A stretch of 37,082 nucleotides of DNA, taken from positions 1 through 37,082 of the forward strand of contig RFFT01000017.1 of the NCBI GenBank assembly GCA_003696795.1, written 5' to 3'. A program made the position numbers and the translations under genes. Positions 16,347 to 25,772 of this stretch are shown in pieces (position 1 is the stretch's first letter; the number at the start of each line of letters is the position of its first letter). Below the pieces are notes generated by a model. That model made no database searches. It had not been told where the DNA came from and saw only the letters and a list, made by a program, of their open reading frames with translations. The stretch is from Zetaproteobacteria bacterium. Its GTDB lineage: Bacteria > Pseudomonadota > Zetaproteobacteria > Mariprofundales > Mariprofundaceae.

Positions 16347-18272
16347 TCAGCGCGGCTGTTCGGCCTCTTGGCCTGCGCCACCGCCCTTGACTCCTTCTTC
16401 GGCCACATCAATGGCCTCTTCCTCCTCGTCCGTGCCGCTGGCAGGCGAGGCTGTCGCCTTGGGCTCTTCCCGTTGCAATTCCTTTCCGGCCATGACCAAG
16501 TCGATTTCGTCGCCCTCCAGCGTCTCATACTTGATCAACGCTTTGGCGATATTATGCAACTGATCCATGTGGTCGAGCAGAATCTGCCGTGCACGGGCAT
16601 AGTTCTCCTCGATCAGCTTGCGCACCTCGGCATCGATCTTGCGCGCCGTCTCTTCCGAAATATTGGTCTGCCGGGTGATTTCACGGCCAAGAAACGGCTC
16701 GTGCTCGCGCTCACCATAGACCATCGGCCCCAACGCATCGCTCATCCCCCATTGGGTGACCATATTACGCGCCAATTGGGTCGCACGTTCAAAATCGTTG
16801 GACGCGCCGGTTGTCATCTGGCCCAACACGAGCTCCTCGCCAAGCCGTCCGCCCATCATGATCGCGATCTGGTCGCGCAGATACTCGCGGTCATGGTTGA
16901 AGCGATCCTCCTCGGGCAACTGCATCGTCACGCCGAGCGCCTGGCCGCGCGGAATTATGCTGACCTTGTGCACCGGATCCGCGTGTTTCAGATGCTTGGC
17001 CACCAAGGTATGGCCCGCCTCATGATAGGCCGTCGTCTCTTTCTGTTCATCGGACAGCAACATCGAGCGACGCTCTGTACCCATCATGACCTTATCCTTG
17101 GCCGCCTCGAAATCCGCATTGGTGACCTTGTCCCGATCAAACCGAGCCGCATTCAGTGCGGCTTCATTGACCAGATTGGCCAAGTCGGCCCCGGAAAAGC
17201 CCGGTGTTCCGCGCGCCAACTTCTTCACGTCCACATCGGGAGCCAATGGCACTTTGCGCATATGCACCTTCAGGATCTGCTCCCGCCCCAACAAATCCGG
17301 ACGCGGCACAACCACCTGACGATCGAAACGACCGGGGCGCAACAACGCCGGGTCCAACACATCCGGACGATTGGTCGCCGCCACAATGATCACACCCTCA
17401 TTCGCCTCGAACCCATCCATTTCCACCAGCATCTGGTTCAGGGTCTGTTCACGCTCGTCGTTGCCTCCGCCAATGCCCGCGCCACGATGTCGACCCATCG
17501 CATCGATCTCATCGATGAACACGATACACGGCGCGTTCTTCTTGGCCTGCTCGAACATATCGCGCACGCGAGACGCACCGACACCGACAAACATCTCGAC
17601 AAAATCCGAACCGGAAATGGAGAAGAAAGGCACATCAGCCTCGCCGGCGATCGCGCGCGCCAGCAGCGTCTTGCCCGTTCCCGGTGGTCCCACCAGCAGC
17701 ATACCCTTGGGAATCTTGCCGCCCAAACGGGTGAACTTGGACGGGTCACGCAGAAACTCGATCACCTCGGTGACCTCCTGCTTGGCCTCGTCGCAACCGG
17801 CCACATCGTCGAAGGTCACCTTCTGGGTATTTTCGGTCAGCAACTTCGCCCGGCTCTTGCCGAACGACATCGCGCCACCTTTGCCTCCACCCTGCATCTG
17901 GCGCATGAAGAATACCCATACGGCGATCAACAGCAGCATCGGGAACCAGGAGATCAGCACCGACACAAAGAACGGTACATGATCGGGCTCCTTCACATTG
18001 ACGATGACGTGCTGGTCCAGCAAGCGCCTGGTCAGCGAAGGATCGTCGGGCACCAACACCTCGTAGCTTTTCAGCTCGCCCTGCATATCGCGATACTGGC
18101 CCACAACGTGGTTTTCCTTGATCGTCGCCGTCTCCACAAGGCCCTTGTCCACCTTCTCCATGAAGGCGGAATAGGACATTTTCTCTCCCCCCTGCATTGG
18201 CGTGGAAAACATGTTGAATACGCTCATCATGGTCACGCCGATGACCAACCAAAGCAACACATTACGACCCAT
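16347..18272 (-). CDS. ftsH: ATP-dependent zinc metalloprotease FtsH
   Basis: 641 residues. Two TM helices (about 5-20 and 102-122) flank a periplasmic domain. An AAA+ module follows, with Walker A GPPGTGKT at 195-202, Walker B VFIDEID and an SRH region ending in RPGRFDR. The M41 protease domain has HEAGH at 417-421. The pore motif MFVG is present. The C-terminus is Glu- and Ala-rich, as usual. FtsH degrades membrane and regulatory proteins such as LpxC. The SD is modest (GGGGTTTTTC before ATG 18272). The gene heads the run ftsH-folP-cdaA-cdaR-glmM-mpl-proS-transglycosylase. The rlmE gene often found upstream is absent here; tilS precedes it instead. Confidence 0.97.
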   Translation of the reverse strand: MGRNVLLWLVIGVTMMSVFNMFSTPMQGGEKMSYSAFMEKVDKGLVETATIKENHVVGQYRDMQGELKSYEVLVPDDPSLTRRLLDQHVIVNVKEPDHVPFFVSVLISWFPMLLLIAVWVFFMRQMQGGGKGGAMSFGKSRAKLLTENTQKVTFDDVAGCDEAKQEVTEVIEFLRDPSKFTRLGGKIPKGMLLVGPPGTGKTLLARAIAGEADVPFFSISGSDFVEMFVGVGASRVRDMFEQAKKNAPCIVFIDEIDAMGRHRGAGIGGGNDEREQTLNQMLVEMDGFEANEGVIIVAATNRPDVLDPALLRPGRFDRQVVVPRPDLLGREQILKVHMRKVPLAPDVDVKKLARGTPGFSGADLANLVNEAALNAARFDRDKVTNADFEAAKDKVMMGTERRSMLLSDEQKETTAYHEAGHTLVAKHLKHADPVHKVSIIPRGQALGVTMQLPEEDRFNHDREYLRDQIAIMMGGRLGEELVLGQMTTGASNDFERATQLARNMVTQWGMSDALGPMVYGEREHEPFLGREITRQTNISEETARKIDAEVRKLIEENYARARQILLDHMDQLHNIAKALIKYETLEGDEIDLVMAGKELQREEPKATASPASGTDEEEEAIDVAEEGVKGGGAGQEAEQPR

Positions 18273-18353
18273 GAAAAACCCCGTTGATTAAAACTCGGCC
18301 ATTAGACCCGCGCCGAACATAGCCCGGCAAACATTAAGCCAGGATGAACGCGC

Positions 18354-19322
18354 TCAGCGAAGCATCACCTGCCTGCTTCGTAGATGCAAGTAGCTCTTTT
18401 CCCTTTGCACACGACAACGGGAAAGGTCGAGCCCACCGTTCCCGCCCCGCAACGTCCATGCCTCAACCAGCTCGATATGGCGCCTGCCGGCACACGTGCC
18501 CGCGCCGAACAGACAGGTCAACATGCGCTGCAGCAATACCGCCCGTTCCGCGGCCAACAAGCGCCGCCAACTGTCCCAGGCGACACGCACCCCCTCACCC
18601 GTCTCCTCCAGCGCCACCTCCCGAACGCGCGAGCCAAGCTCCTCCGCAACGCGCAACGCCTGCCGCTGCAGACGCGTAAACAGCGCATGCGGCTCAACAC
18701 CAGCCCGCCGCATCGCAGGGAACAAGCGATGCCGAATGCGATTGCGCCACAAGGTACAGTCGTTGTTGGTCTCGTCCTCAATCCAGTCGACGTGCGCCTG
18801 GCGCAATAGCCGCCGCAAATAGCCGGGGGCGACCTGCAACCAAGGACGGTGCAACAACAAGCCTTCGCGCGAAGCGCTCACCGCCATGCCGCAACACCCC
18901 TGGACACCTGCCCCCTGCAATAAACGCATGCACACCGTTTCCGCCTGATCGCCGACATGATGCGCAAGATACACATGACGAACCTGCTGCTCGCGCGCCC
19001 AGCGCGCGAACTGCGCATAACGCTGTTGCCTGGCCGCAGCCTCTCGATTGCGCGCGGCGGCGGGCACCCGTGCGACATGGAAGGCGACTCCCCATTCCTG
19101 CGCACGCCGCGCCAACCATTGCGCCTGGCGATGGCTTTCCGGTCGCCAACCATGATCGATATGCCAGGCAACGAGCCGGTCGACCCGTGCGCGCAACGCC
19201 AGCAACAACGCGGTCGAGTCCGCGCCCCCCGACCAGGCCACCGCCACCTTTTCGCGTTCGCCTTCCAATCGCTCGGGCAGCAAAGCCGTAAGCTTGCTCA
19301 GCGCGTCTTCGCGCTCGCTCAT
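18354..19322 (-). CDS. tilS: tRNA(Ile)-lysidine synthase
   Basis: 322 residues. The PP-loop SGGADS at 31-36 and the downstream AHHVGDQAETVCMRLLQGAG are signatures of TilS, which converts C34 of the CAU-anticodon tRNAIle2 to lysidine. The N-terminal ATP-pyrophosphatase domain is followed by a middle substrate-binding domain. The C-terminal region is shorter than in E. coli TilS (432), so it is likely missing part of the last domain. ATG 19322 is chosen because AAAGGAGAG precedes it; a longer frame to 19367 overlaps the divergent promoter region. It lies 81 bp upstream of ftsH on the same strand and is divergent from znuA. Confidence 0.92.
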   Translation of the reverse strand: MSEREDALSKLTALLPERLEGEREKVAVAWSGGADSTALLLALRARVDRLVAWHIDHGWRPESHRQAQWLARRAQEWGVAFHVARVPAAARNREAAARQQRYAQFARWAREQQVRHVYLAHHVGDQAETVCMRLLQGAGVQGCCGMAVSASREGLLLHRPWLQVAPGYLRRLLRQAHVDWIEDETNNDCTLWRNRIRHRLFPAMRRAGVEPHALFTRLQRQALRVAEELGSRVREVALEETGEGVRVAWDSWRRLLAAERAVLLQRMLTCLFGAGTCAGRRHIELVEAWTLRGGNGGLDLSRCRVQREKSYLHLRSRQVMLR

Positions 19323-19373
19323 ATCGCCATCTCTCCTTTGGTCATCCGCGCTGTGAGCGGCTAGCATGCCGGC

Positions 19374-20174
19374 ATGTTCGATTCATCCGCTTTTCAGCGA
19401 CTCCTCGTTATTGTCGTACTCATCCTTCCCCTGAGCGCCCGCGCAGCGGACATCGTCGTCACCCTGCCACCGCTTGCCGGCATCGTCCGCATGCTTGACC
19501 CGGCCAGCCATCCCGCCTGCCTGTTGCCGCCGCACGCCGATCCCCATCACTTTGCGTTGACGCCGAAATTGGCGCAGCAACTGACGCAAAGCAAGTTGCT
19601 GGTTCGCGCCAAGCCGGATGATGCTGCGTGGTCCTTCCTGAACGCGCAACCTCGGGCGTTCTCGCTTTGGCAACATGCACGGCATGGTTGGCTTACACCC
19701 AGCCTGGTGGAGCAAGCACTGCCCGCATTGGCGAAGCAGTTGATCGAACTGCATCCGGAGCGCAAACAAGCCATAGAACAGCGCTTGGGCAAAGCCCGTG
19801 CGGTACTCCATGGCATCGACCAACAATGGCAACAAACGCTGCAACGCTGGCGTGACGATGGAGTGGTCATGCAGCATGACGCCTGGCGCTCGCTGTTCGC
19901 TCGACATGGCATTCCCGTGCATGCCGCGCTCGAATCCACCGGACATGGCAGTCAGGCGACACCGCATCTGCTGCAGGAAGCGCTCAAAGTGCTGCGCGGA
20001 CATCCCAACACCCTGTTGCTGGGCGACGCCCGGCACAACAACGACGAATTGCGCTGGCTGGCGGAACAAACCGGACATGCCATGGTCATCCTCGATCCCA
20101 TGGGCTCGTGCGACGAACCATGGCCGTCGATGATGCAGCGCAACATCGCCCAACTTGCGGGACAAGCGCATTGA
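19374..20174 (+). CDS. znuA: ZnuA-like metal-binding ABC substrate-binding protein
   Basis: 266 residues with a signal peptide (about 1-24, ending SARAA). It is an A-1 cluster SBP: HADPHHFALTP (His54, His58 or His59) matches the first metal-ligand region, HGWLTPSLVEQ resembles the second, QHDAWRSLFARHGI matches the HDA motif, and LDPMGS supplies the last acidic region. The His-rich loop of E. coli ZnuA is missing, and the protein is shorter than usual (about 310). The metal is therefore zinc or manganese; zinc is inferred from ZnuC/ZnuB similarity. It starts 51 bp from the divergent tilS. No clear SD or Zur operator was recognised. It is followed by znuC and znuB with 4-bp overlaps. Confidence 0.85.
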   Translation: MFDSSAFQRLLVIVVLILPLSARAADIVVTLPPLAGIVRMLDPASHPACLLPPHADPHHFALTPKLAQQLTQSKLLVRAKPDDAAWSFLNAQPRAFSLWQHARHGWLTPSLVEQALPALAKQLIELHPERKQAIEQRLGKARAVLHGIDQQWQQTLQRWRDDGVVMQHDAWRSLFARHGIPVHAALESTGHGSQATPHLLQEALKVLRGHPNTLLLGDARHNNDELRWLAEQTGHAMVILDPMGSCDEPWPSMMQRNIAQLAGQAH

Positions 20175-20956
20175 GCGACACCCTGCTGACCATCCATGAT
20201 CTTCGCGTGGAGGCCGGCGGGCGCGCCATTCTCGACGGCATCAACCTCTCCGTTCCCAAAGGACACTTTCTGGGCATCGTCGGTCCCAACGGCGCTGGAA
20301 AAAGCACGTTGATCAACGCGCTCGTCGGCCTGCAGCGACCCGATCACGGGCATATCGATTTATTCGGCCAATGTCTAAAGCCGTTCAACCGGCGCCAACT
20401 TTTGCGTCACGTAGGGTTTTTGCACCAATTGCACGAGCAACAACCGCGCCTGCCCGTGCGGGTATGCGATGTCGTGATGATGGGACTAGGCGCCCATCTC
20501 AACCCGCTCGTGCCGATGCGGCGTTATCGCCAGCGCATCATCGAGGCATTGCGCTTGACCGACATGGAACATGCCTACGCGCATGATTATCGCACCTTGT
20601 CAGGCGGGCAACGCCAACGCGTGCGCCTGGCACGTGCGCTCGTCCGCCGCCCCAAACTGTTGTTGCTGGATGAACCGTCCGCGGCTCTCGACAGCAAACG
20701 CCAAGAAAAACTCTATCTGCTCCTGCGCCGCCTTTGCGACGAACAAGGCATGGGAGTGATTATGGTTGACCATGATATCGCCGCGATCAGCAGTCACGTG
20801 GACTCGGTGGCCTGCCTGAACCGCCGCATCCATTTCCATGCCAGCAGGGGGGAACCCATTCCCGACCACGTCTGGCAACGCATGTATGGGGAGCATATTC
20901 AATTGATGGCCCATGACGCAGCTTGCATCGGCTGCACCCCGGCGGAGCATTCATGA
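20171..20956 (+). CDS. znuC: ABC transporter ATPase of the zinc/manganese importer
   Basis: 261 residues from TTG 20171, which forms a TTGA overlap with the znuA stop. An ATG at 20108 in the same frame lies inside znuA and would add unrelated residues. Walker A is GPNGAGKST (38-46), the Q-loop region reads GFLHQLHEQQPRLPV, the signature is TLSGGQRQRVRLARAL, Walker B is LLLLDEPSAALD, and the switch His is in MVDHDIAAIS. It powers import with the ZnuB permease. The C-terminal tail (HDAACIGCTP) has two Cys and a His. Translation coupling to both neighbours is likely. Confidence 0.9.
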   Translation: MSDTLLTIHDLRVEAGGRAILDGINLSVPKGHFLGIVGPNGAGKSTLINALVGLQRPDHGHIDLFGQCLKPFNRRQLLRHVGFLHQLHEQQPRLPVRVCDVVMMGLGAHLNPLVPMRRYRQRIIEALRLTDMEHAYAHDYRTLSGGQRQRVRLARALVRRPKLLLLDEPSAALDSKRQEKLYLLLRRLCDEQGMGVIMVDHDIAAISSHVDSVACLNRRIHFHASRGEPIPDHVWQRMYGEHIQLMAHDAACIGCTPAEHS

Positions 20957-21795
20957 TGCTAGCGCTTGTGAGCGACTTTCTGGCCAGCCCCGTCATGATG
21001 CACAGCTTGCCCTACGCGCTGGTGATTGCAGTGGTCACATCGTCGGTCTCCATCATGGTCCTGGCCCATCGCCTGTCCTTTCTAACCGTCGGTGTGTCAC
21101 ATGCCTCGTTGGCTGGACTGGGCATCGCGGCACTGCTGGGGTTGCCGCTGCTGCCCGGCGCCACGGTCATTGCTACGCTCATCGCCATGCTGCTGGCGCT
21201 CATGCCGCACAAGCAAGGGATCAGCGAAGATGCGGGCACGGGCATTCTGTTCGCTGGAAGTATGGCGCTGGGGATCACCCTGCTGAGCACCGCGCCGGCA
21301 AGCGCGGTAAGCCTGTTTGGCCTGCTGTTTGGCAACATCCTGACCATCAGCGCGACCGAAAGCATCTGGCTATGGTTCCTCGCGCTATTGATTCTGCTGG
21401 CAACATTTGCCGCGTCGCGCGCGTGGTGGAGCATTGCCTTCGACCCGGTCACTGCGGCTGCCGGTGGGCTGCCGGTCGATGGCCTGCGACTACTGCTCTA
21501 TGCGGTCATCGCCCTTACGGCCATGCTCTGTGTCAAGCTTTCAGGCATCGTTCTCACTGCGGGACTGATGATTCTGCCGGCATCCTGTGCCTGGCTGTGG
21601 GGACGCTCACTGATACATCTCTGGCTGCTTTCTCTGATCTTCGCCGTGGTTGGCGTACTCAGCGGACTACTGGCCTCCTACGCCCTGGACTGGCCGGCCG
21701 GACCAACAATCGTGCTCGCCCTTTGCACCCTCTTTCTGGCCAGCGCGGGCGCTGCTTGGACCCGCAAACGATGGCCCAGCCAGCCACATCCGTGA
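20953..21795 (+). CDS. znuB: ABC-3 family permease of the zinc/manganese importer
   Basis: 280 residues with about eight hydrophobic TM segments throughout. It includes HRLSFLTVGVSHASLAGLGIAA, which resembles the conserved coupling region of the ABC-3 (ZnuB/MntB) family. ATG 20953 forms ATGA with the znuC stop; an in-frame TTG at 20923 is an inferior alternative. The product forms the membrane channel for metal delivered by ZnuA and driven by ZnuC. The gene ends 5 bp from the convergent potassium-channel gene with no visible terminator between them. Confidence 0.92.
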   Translation: MMLALVSDFLASPVMMHSLPYALVIAVVTSSVSIMVLAHRLSFLTVGVSHASLAGLGIAALLGLPLLPGATVIATLIAMLLALMPHKQGISEDAGTGILFAGSMALGITLLSTAPASAVSLFGLLFGNILTISATESIWLWFLALLILLATFAASRAWWSIAFDPVTAAAGGLPVDGLRLLLYAVIALTAMLCVKLSGIVLTAGLMILPASCAWLWGRSLIHLWLLSLIFAVVGVLSGLLASYALDWPAGPTIVLALCTLFLASAGAAWTRKRWPSQPHP

Positions 21796-21800
21796 TGCGG

Positions 21801-23516
21801 TCAATGCGCATCGGATACCCCGGCGACAGCCCAGTCGCCACATGCATTTGCCACCCCATAAGCCAGCGCATCCGGCTGCAGACGGGCCGCCATCCACCCC
21901 ACACTTTGGCGACCGCAAAACAGCAAATTCATATTCGGTTGCAGGGGTAAGGAAGGTCCAGGCAACACCCACTCCCGCCCATCGAGTTCCGCCAGCAATA
22001 CGATATGCGGCAAGGGCTCATCGGGATGCCAGGGGTCGCGCAGCAGATGCCCCATGCGTAGTTCCTTCCCCTCGCGCAACATGGTGGCAACGGCAGGCAT
22101 GTCGCCATCGTCCAGGCGCACCTGCCATGTTTCAAACGTTTCAGCCGCTGTCTTCGCGGCGATGCGCTTCATCAGCCGCTCCACAGTGCGCTCCGACAGT
22201 CGCTCGATGCCGTCCGCGAAATCATGCAGCAAAGGCGTGGCGATCCACGAATGCGCGTTGCGGGCCACCAGATGGTTGCATTGCATCACCATGTCCGGCG
22301 CGGCCGCCTCGAACAGCGCGCCATTGGCGCGCTGTACCTGGCGAACGATGGTGAAGATGTCCGGGTTCAGCCGCCGCGCCGCCATGATAATCGAAAGGTT
22401 GTCCATGTCGTCGTCGGTGGCGGCGATAATACCTCCCGCCCGTTCGATGCCGGCCTCGCGCAGATGTCCCTCCTCAATACCGCGGCCGATGATGGCCCCG
22501 TCCGGAAGCGGGTTGATTTCGGGATGCGCATCCACAACCGAAAAGCGCACACCAATCTCGCTCAACCGGGCATGAATCGTCTGCCCCAAACGACCAAACC
22601 CGCACAGCACCCAGGGCCTGTCGGCCAAGCCGGCAAGGCGTTCGGCCAGTGACTCGGGATCGTTCCCTTCCATCAGGCGCGTCCGAAAGCGGAAATGCGC
22701 CGGCATGGTCATCGCCTCGGCGATGTCCTCGGCGAAGGTGGCGAAGGGATTGACGACATGATGCACGCCGAATGCGCGCATATTGCGCTCGGTCTCGGGA
22801 TATTCCGCGCGGGCGATGACCGCGATGTCCGGATGCAGCAGGCGCGCCGTCATCGCAATCTTCTGGTTGGCCTGATCGTCGTTGGTGATGGCCGCTACAG
22901 CCCGACACATCGGATGTCGGAGCCCTGCTTTAATGAGATGCTCCGTTTCCGCCGCATCCGCACCCAGGCTTGGCACATACAGGTTCAGATCTTCCATCAC
23001 CAGTTCGTTGATGACCTCCTGGTCGATATCGATTACCACGCACTGACGATACTCCTTGGCCATGCGATGAACCAGTAGGTGTCCTGTCGCTCCGTAGCCG
23101 CACACCAAGCAAAAAGGCTCGCTCAAGTTGCGCACATGGCGGGCGAAAGCCGCATGAAACAAGGTGCGCTTGAAGGCCGGGTCCTGCATCAGGTTCAGAA
23201 TCGAACCAAAGGCATACAACCAACCGACCACGGTCGGATAGATGCATAAAGTAACCCAGAAACGCTGCTCAGGCGTAAACGCGTGCGGGATCTCGCCAAA
23301 ACCGATGGTGGTGGTCATAAAGCTGACGAAATAAAACGCCTCGAAGAAACTCATATGGTAGGGATGACCCTGTTCGTCCACACCTGGTATCAGCACCATG
23401 CCCAGCACCGAAATGGAAGTGATAACGATCATCACAATCAACGGCGCGCGCATCCGTCGCAGGACGAGAAACACCACATGATCGCCGGGATTGGGCACCA
23501 AATGCGGCAAAGGCAT
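21801..23516 (-). CDS. two-TM potassium-channel-like protein with two RCK domains
   Basis: 571 residues. Two N-terminal TM helices (about 26-45 and 84-105) flank a pore loop with TTTIGFGE at 68-75, a variant of the usual TVGYG filter. Two Rossmann RCK/TrkA_N domains follow. The first (about 125-245) begins LVCGYGATGHLLVHRM with the acidic VVIDID end. The second (about 300-415) begins WVLCGFGRLGQTIHARL. The last 150 residues have no motif I recognise. It probably gates potassium in response to NAD(H) or another nucleotide. ATG 23516 has AGGGGG upstream. It follows the small membrane-protein gene by 10 bp. Confidence 0.88.
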   Translation of the reverse strand: MPLPHLVPNPGDHVVFLVLRRMRAPLIVMIVITSISVLGMVLIPGVDEQGHPYHMSFFEAFYFVSFMTTTIGFGEIPHAFTPEQRFWVTLCIYPTVVGWLYAFGSILNLMQDPAFKRTLFHAAFARHVRNLSEPFCLVCGYGATGHLLVHRMAKEYRQCVVIDIDQEVINELVMEDLNLYVPSLGADAAETEHLIKAGLRHPMCRAVAAITNDDQANQKIAMTARLLHPDIAVIARAEYPETERNMRAFGVHHVVNPFATFAEDIAEAMTMPAHFRFRTRLMEGNDPESLAERLAGLADRPWVLCGFGRLGQTIHARLSEIGVRFSVVDAHPEINPLPDGAIIGRGIEEGHLREAGIERAGGIIAATDDDMDNLSIIMAARRLNPDIFTIVRQVQRANGALFEAAAPDMVMQCNHLVARNAHSWIATPLLHDFADGIERLSERTVERLMKRIAAKTAAETFETWQVRLDDGDMPAVATMLREGKELRMGHLLRDPWHPDEPLPHIVLLAELDGREWVLPGPSLPLQPNMNLLFCGRQSVGWMAARLQPDALAYGVANACGDWAVAGVSDAH

Positions 23517-23526
23517 GGCGGACCCC

Positions 23527-23904
23527 CTATCGCCTGATGGTGCTCGCCTCAATTACCATCAGGGTCACAGAAACGATGTTCGCGCTCAATGCCCCGCCGG
23601 CCAAGGACACCTCCAGTGGGGTCCAGGCCGCGGGATTCCCCGCCACATGCGTCGCATAACCCATCACCGCAGCCGCTCCCAGCAGACCGACATCCGCCAC
23701 CAAGCTACTGGCCAACAGCAGAGAACCGATATGCGACCGTTCACCAAACTTGAGTACTGTGGCAATGAGATTGATGACCACGGCGCCGAACAGCTCATAT
23801 ACGCTGTGGTGCGCGGGATTGTCCATATCGCCGACGAAGAAACCGTAGTTCAATGACATGGCAAGCAACACGAAGAACGCGAAAAAAACCCGTTGCAGAT
23901 TCAT
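23527..23904 (-). CDS. small membrane protein, DUF6394-like
   Basis: 125 residues with an excellent SD (GGAGGAGGGG) before ATG 23904. Four predicted hydrophobic segments are visible: VFFAFFVLLAMSLNYGFFVG (about 5-24), VVINLIATVLKFG, LLLASSLVADVGLLGAAAVMG and a C-terminal ANIVSVTLMVIEAS. The opening MNLQRVFFAFF and the VYELFGAVVINLIATVLK stretch resemble a small proteobacterial family (DUF6394 by memory) that sits beside two-TM RCK channels. It may be an accessory subunit. No catalytic residues are seen. Confidence 0.72.
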   Translation of the reverse strand: MNLQRVFFAFFVLLAMSLNYGFFVGDMDNPAHHSVYELFGAVVINLIATVLKFGERSHIGSLLLASSLVADVGLLGAAAVMGYATHVAGNPAAWTPLEVSLAGGALSANIVSVTLMVIEASTIRR

Positions 23905-24008
23905 TGCCCCTCCTCCAGTCCCACACCCGGTCAGGACCATTGCGGAGATTATGATACGTCAGACGACTTGCCGCAATGGACCTCGATGGCAATCCACGGG
24001 AATACCTC

Positions 24009-24037
24009 TTGACATTATATTATCATATAATAATTTT
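24009..24037 (+). promoter_or_regulatory. AT-rich candidate promoter/operator of the cyd operon
   Basis: An AT island in high-GC DNA. TTGACA is at 24009-24014, with TAATTT 16 bp downstream at 24031-24036 as a possible -10. A perfect TATAAT at 24026-24031 is only 11 bp from the -35. The core is a perfect 7-bp dyad, ATTATAT-TATC-ATATAAT (24014-24031), suitable as an operator for a dimeric regulator. A second small palindrome, ATCATGAT, covers 24043-24050. No FNR consensus half-sites (TTGAT/ATCAA) were found in the expected spacing. Either -10 choice would put the transcript start within a few bases of the cydP ATG. Confidence 0.5.
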
Positions 24038-24045
24038 CGACTATC

Positions 24046-24216
24046 ATGATTCACGAAATAACCGGCATCCTAATCCTCAAGATGCTCTTGCTGGGCATGA
24101 TCTGGTGGGCCTTTTTCTCTCATCCAGCAACCGATGAGAATGTTCTCGGGAGCCACCTACTACAACAATACACGACAAACGCATCGCCTGATGCAACCAA
24201 CGGAGGGCAACCATGA
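24046..24216 (+). CDS. cydP: CydP-like small subunit/assembly protein of cytochrome bd oxidase
   Basis: 56 residues. One TM helix (about 8-24) ends in IWWAFFSHP. The layout EITGILILKMLLLGMIWWAFF matches the CydP pattern (E-I, Leu/Lys-rich helix, WW-x-FF-x-x-P) that precedes cydA in many proteobacteria. The stop overlaps the cydA start as ATGA at 24213-24216, so the two are translationally coupled. No purine-rich SD precedes ATG 24046, and the likely transcript start is very close, so the gene may be translated from a leaderless or nearly leaderless mRNA. The remaining 30 residues are polar and of unknown role. Confidence 0.8.
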   Translation: MIHEITGILILKMLLLGMIWWAFFSHPATDENVLGSHLLQQYTTNASPDATNGGQP

Positions 24217-25739
24217 CCGATATGCTTGTGGATGTTTCACGACTTCAATTTGCACTCACCGCTTTGTTCCACTTCGTTTTTGTTCCGTTGACGCTGGGAC
24301 TGAGCTTTCTGCTGGTCATCATGGAAACGGTCTATGTGATCACCGGCAAGGAAATCTATAAGGAGATGACCCAGTTTTGGGGCAAACTGTTCGGCATCAA
24401 TTTCGCAATGGGTGTCGCCACGGGGCTGACGATGGAGTTTCAGTTCGGCACCAATTGGGCCTACTACTCGCACTATGTGGGGGACATCTTCGGAGTGCCG
24501 TTGGCAATTGAAGGTATGATGGCTTTCTTTCTCGAGTCCACCTTCGTCGGCCTGTTCTTTGTGGGCTGGAAACGACTCACCAAATATCAACATCTACTGG
24601 TGACCTTCCTGGTGGCCTTGGGCTCCAATTTGTCGGCGCTGTGGATCTTGATCGCCAACGGCTGGATGCAAAATCCGGTGGGTGCCGTCTTTAATCCCGA
24701 CACGATGCGCATGGAATTGGACAGCTTCACCGCGATGCTGTTCAACCCGGTGGCGCAGGCCAAGTTCGTGCATACGGTAAGTGCCGGATACACAACAGGC
24801 AGCGTGTTCGTGCTGGCCATCAGCGCCTGGTATCTGCTCAAGGGGCGTCACCTTGCCTTTGCCCGCCGCTCATTCGCGGTCGCAGCCGGTTTCGGCCTAG
24901 CCGCAATCACATCAGCCATCGTGCTCGGCGACGAGTCGGGTTATACCGTGGGTGACGTACAAAAAGCCAAGCTTGCGGCCATTGAGGCCGAATGGGAGAC
25001 GGCGAAACCGCCGGCCAGCTTCACCGTGATCGGCATCCCCAACCAGGAAACGATGGAAACCGAACACGCAATTCGCATCCCCTGGTTGTTGGGGCTCATC
25101 GCAACCCGTTCTGTAGATGAGCCGGTCGAAGGGCTTAAGGACATCATCGCGCGCAACGAAGCGCGCATCAAGCGCGGCATTCATGCCGTGCTGGCCTTAC
25201 GCGACCTGCAATTGAACCGTCATGATGAACATGCGCGCGCCACCCTGCTCCGTTATCAGAAAGATCTCGGCTATGGCCTGCTGCTCACACGGTATACGGC
25301 AGACATCGCGCACTCGACCCCAGAAGAAATCCATGCAGCCGCTTTGCACTCCGTGCCTCGCGTTGCGCCCTTGTTCTTCACGTTCCGAATCATGGTCGCC
25401 AGTGGTTTCGCGATGCTGATCCTGTTTTTGGCTGCCGCATGGAGCGTATGGCGGAACAATTTCATGGAAAAACGCTGGCTGCTCAAAGCCGCATTGTGGT
25501 CATTGCCCCTGCCTTGGCTAGCGGCAGAGCTAGGTTGGTTCGTCGCCGAATACGGTCGTCAACCGTGGACCATCAGCGGCATCCTGCCGACCTCATTATC
25601 GGCATCCAGCCTGAGCGCCACGCAAGTGACCTCAAGCCTGATCGCCTTCATTCTGTTCTATACAGGTCTCACAGCTGTAGAAATGTTTCTGATGATCAAA
25701 TACGCGCGCAAAGGGCCAGACGCCCTTCACGCACACTGA
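24213..25739 (+). CDS. cydA: cytochrome bd ubiquinol oxidase subunit I
   Basis: 508 residues with about nine TM helices. The haem ligand His20 (E. coli His19) lies in LTALFHFVFVP, with a second ligand region in AKFVHTVSAGY. The Q-loop region contains GDESGYTVGDVQ, and a GRQPW motif (GWFVAEYGRQPW) lies near the end. CydA binds haems b558, b595 and d and oxidises ubiquinol, reducing O2 to water in the cytoplasmic membrane. GGAGGGC precedes ATG 24213 inside cydP. The subunit carries no copper, so the oxidase does not need the copper chaperones encoded upstream in the window. Confidence 0.97.
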   Translation: MTDMLVDVSRLQFALTALFHFVFVPLTLGLSFLLVIMETVYVITGKEIYKEMTQFWGKLFGINFAMGVATGLTMEFQFGTNWAYYSHYVGDIFGVPLAIEGMMAFFLESTFVGLFFVGWKRLTKYQHLLVTFLVALGSNLSALWILIANGWMQNPVGAVFNPDTMRMELDSFTAMLFNPVAQAKFVHTVSAGYTTGSVFVLAISAWYLLKGRHLAFARRSFAVAAGFGLAAITSAIVLGDESGYTVGDVQKAKLAAIEAEWETAKPPASFTVIGIPNQETMETEHAIRIPWLLGLIATRSVDEPVEGLKDIIARNEARIKRGIHAVLALRDLQLNRHDEHARATLLRYQKDLGYGLLLTRYTADIAHSTPEEIHAAALHSVPRVAPLFFTFRIMVASGFAMLILFLAAAWSVWRNNFMEKRWLLKAALWSLPLPWLAAELGWFVAEYGRQPWTISGILPTSLSASSLSATQVTSSLIAFILFYTGLTAVEMFLMIKYARKGPDALHAH

Positions 25740-25772
25740 CCCGCACTGAATGACGAAGTAGAGGAGGCAACG

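Noticed and set aside
16251-18287. Long open frame (about 678 codons) on the plus strand, His-rich
   Set aside because: It is antisense to ftsH over almost its full length. The frame follows from third-position GC bias in ftsH codons, shows no family motif and has no independent support.
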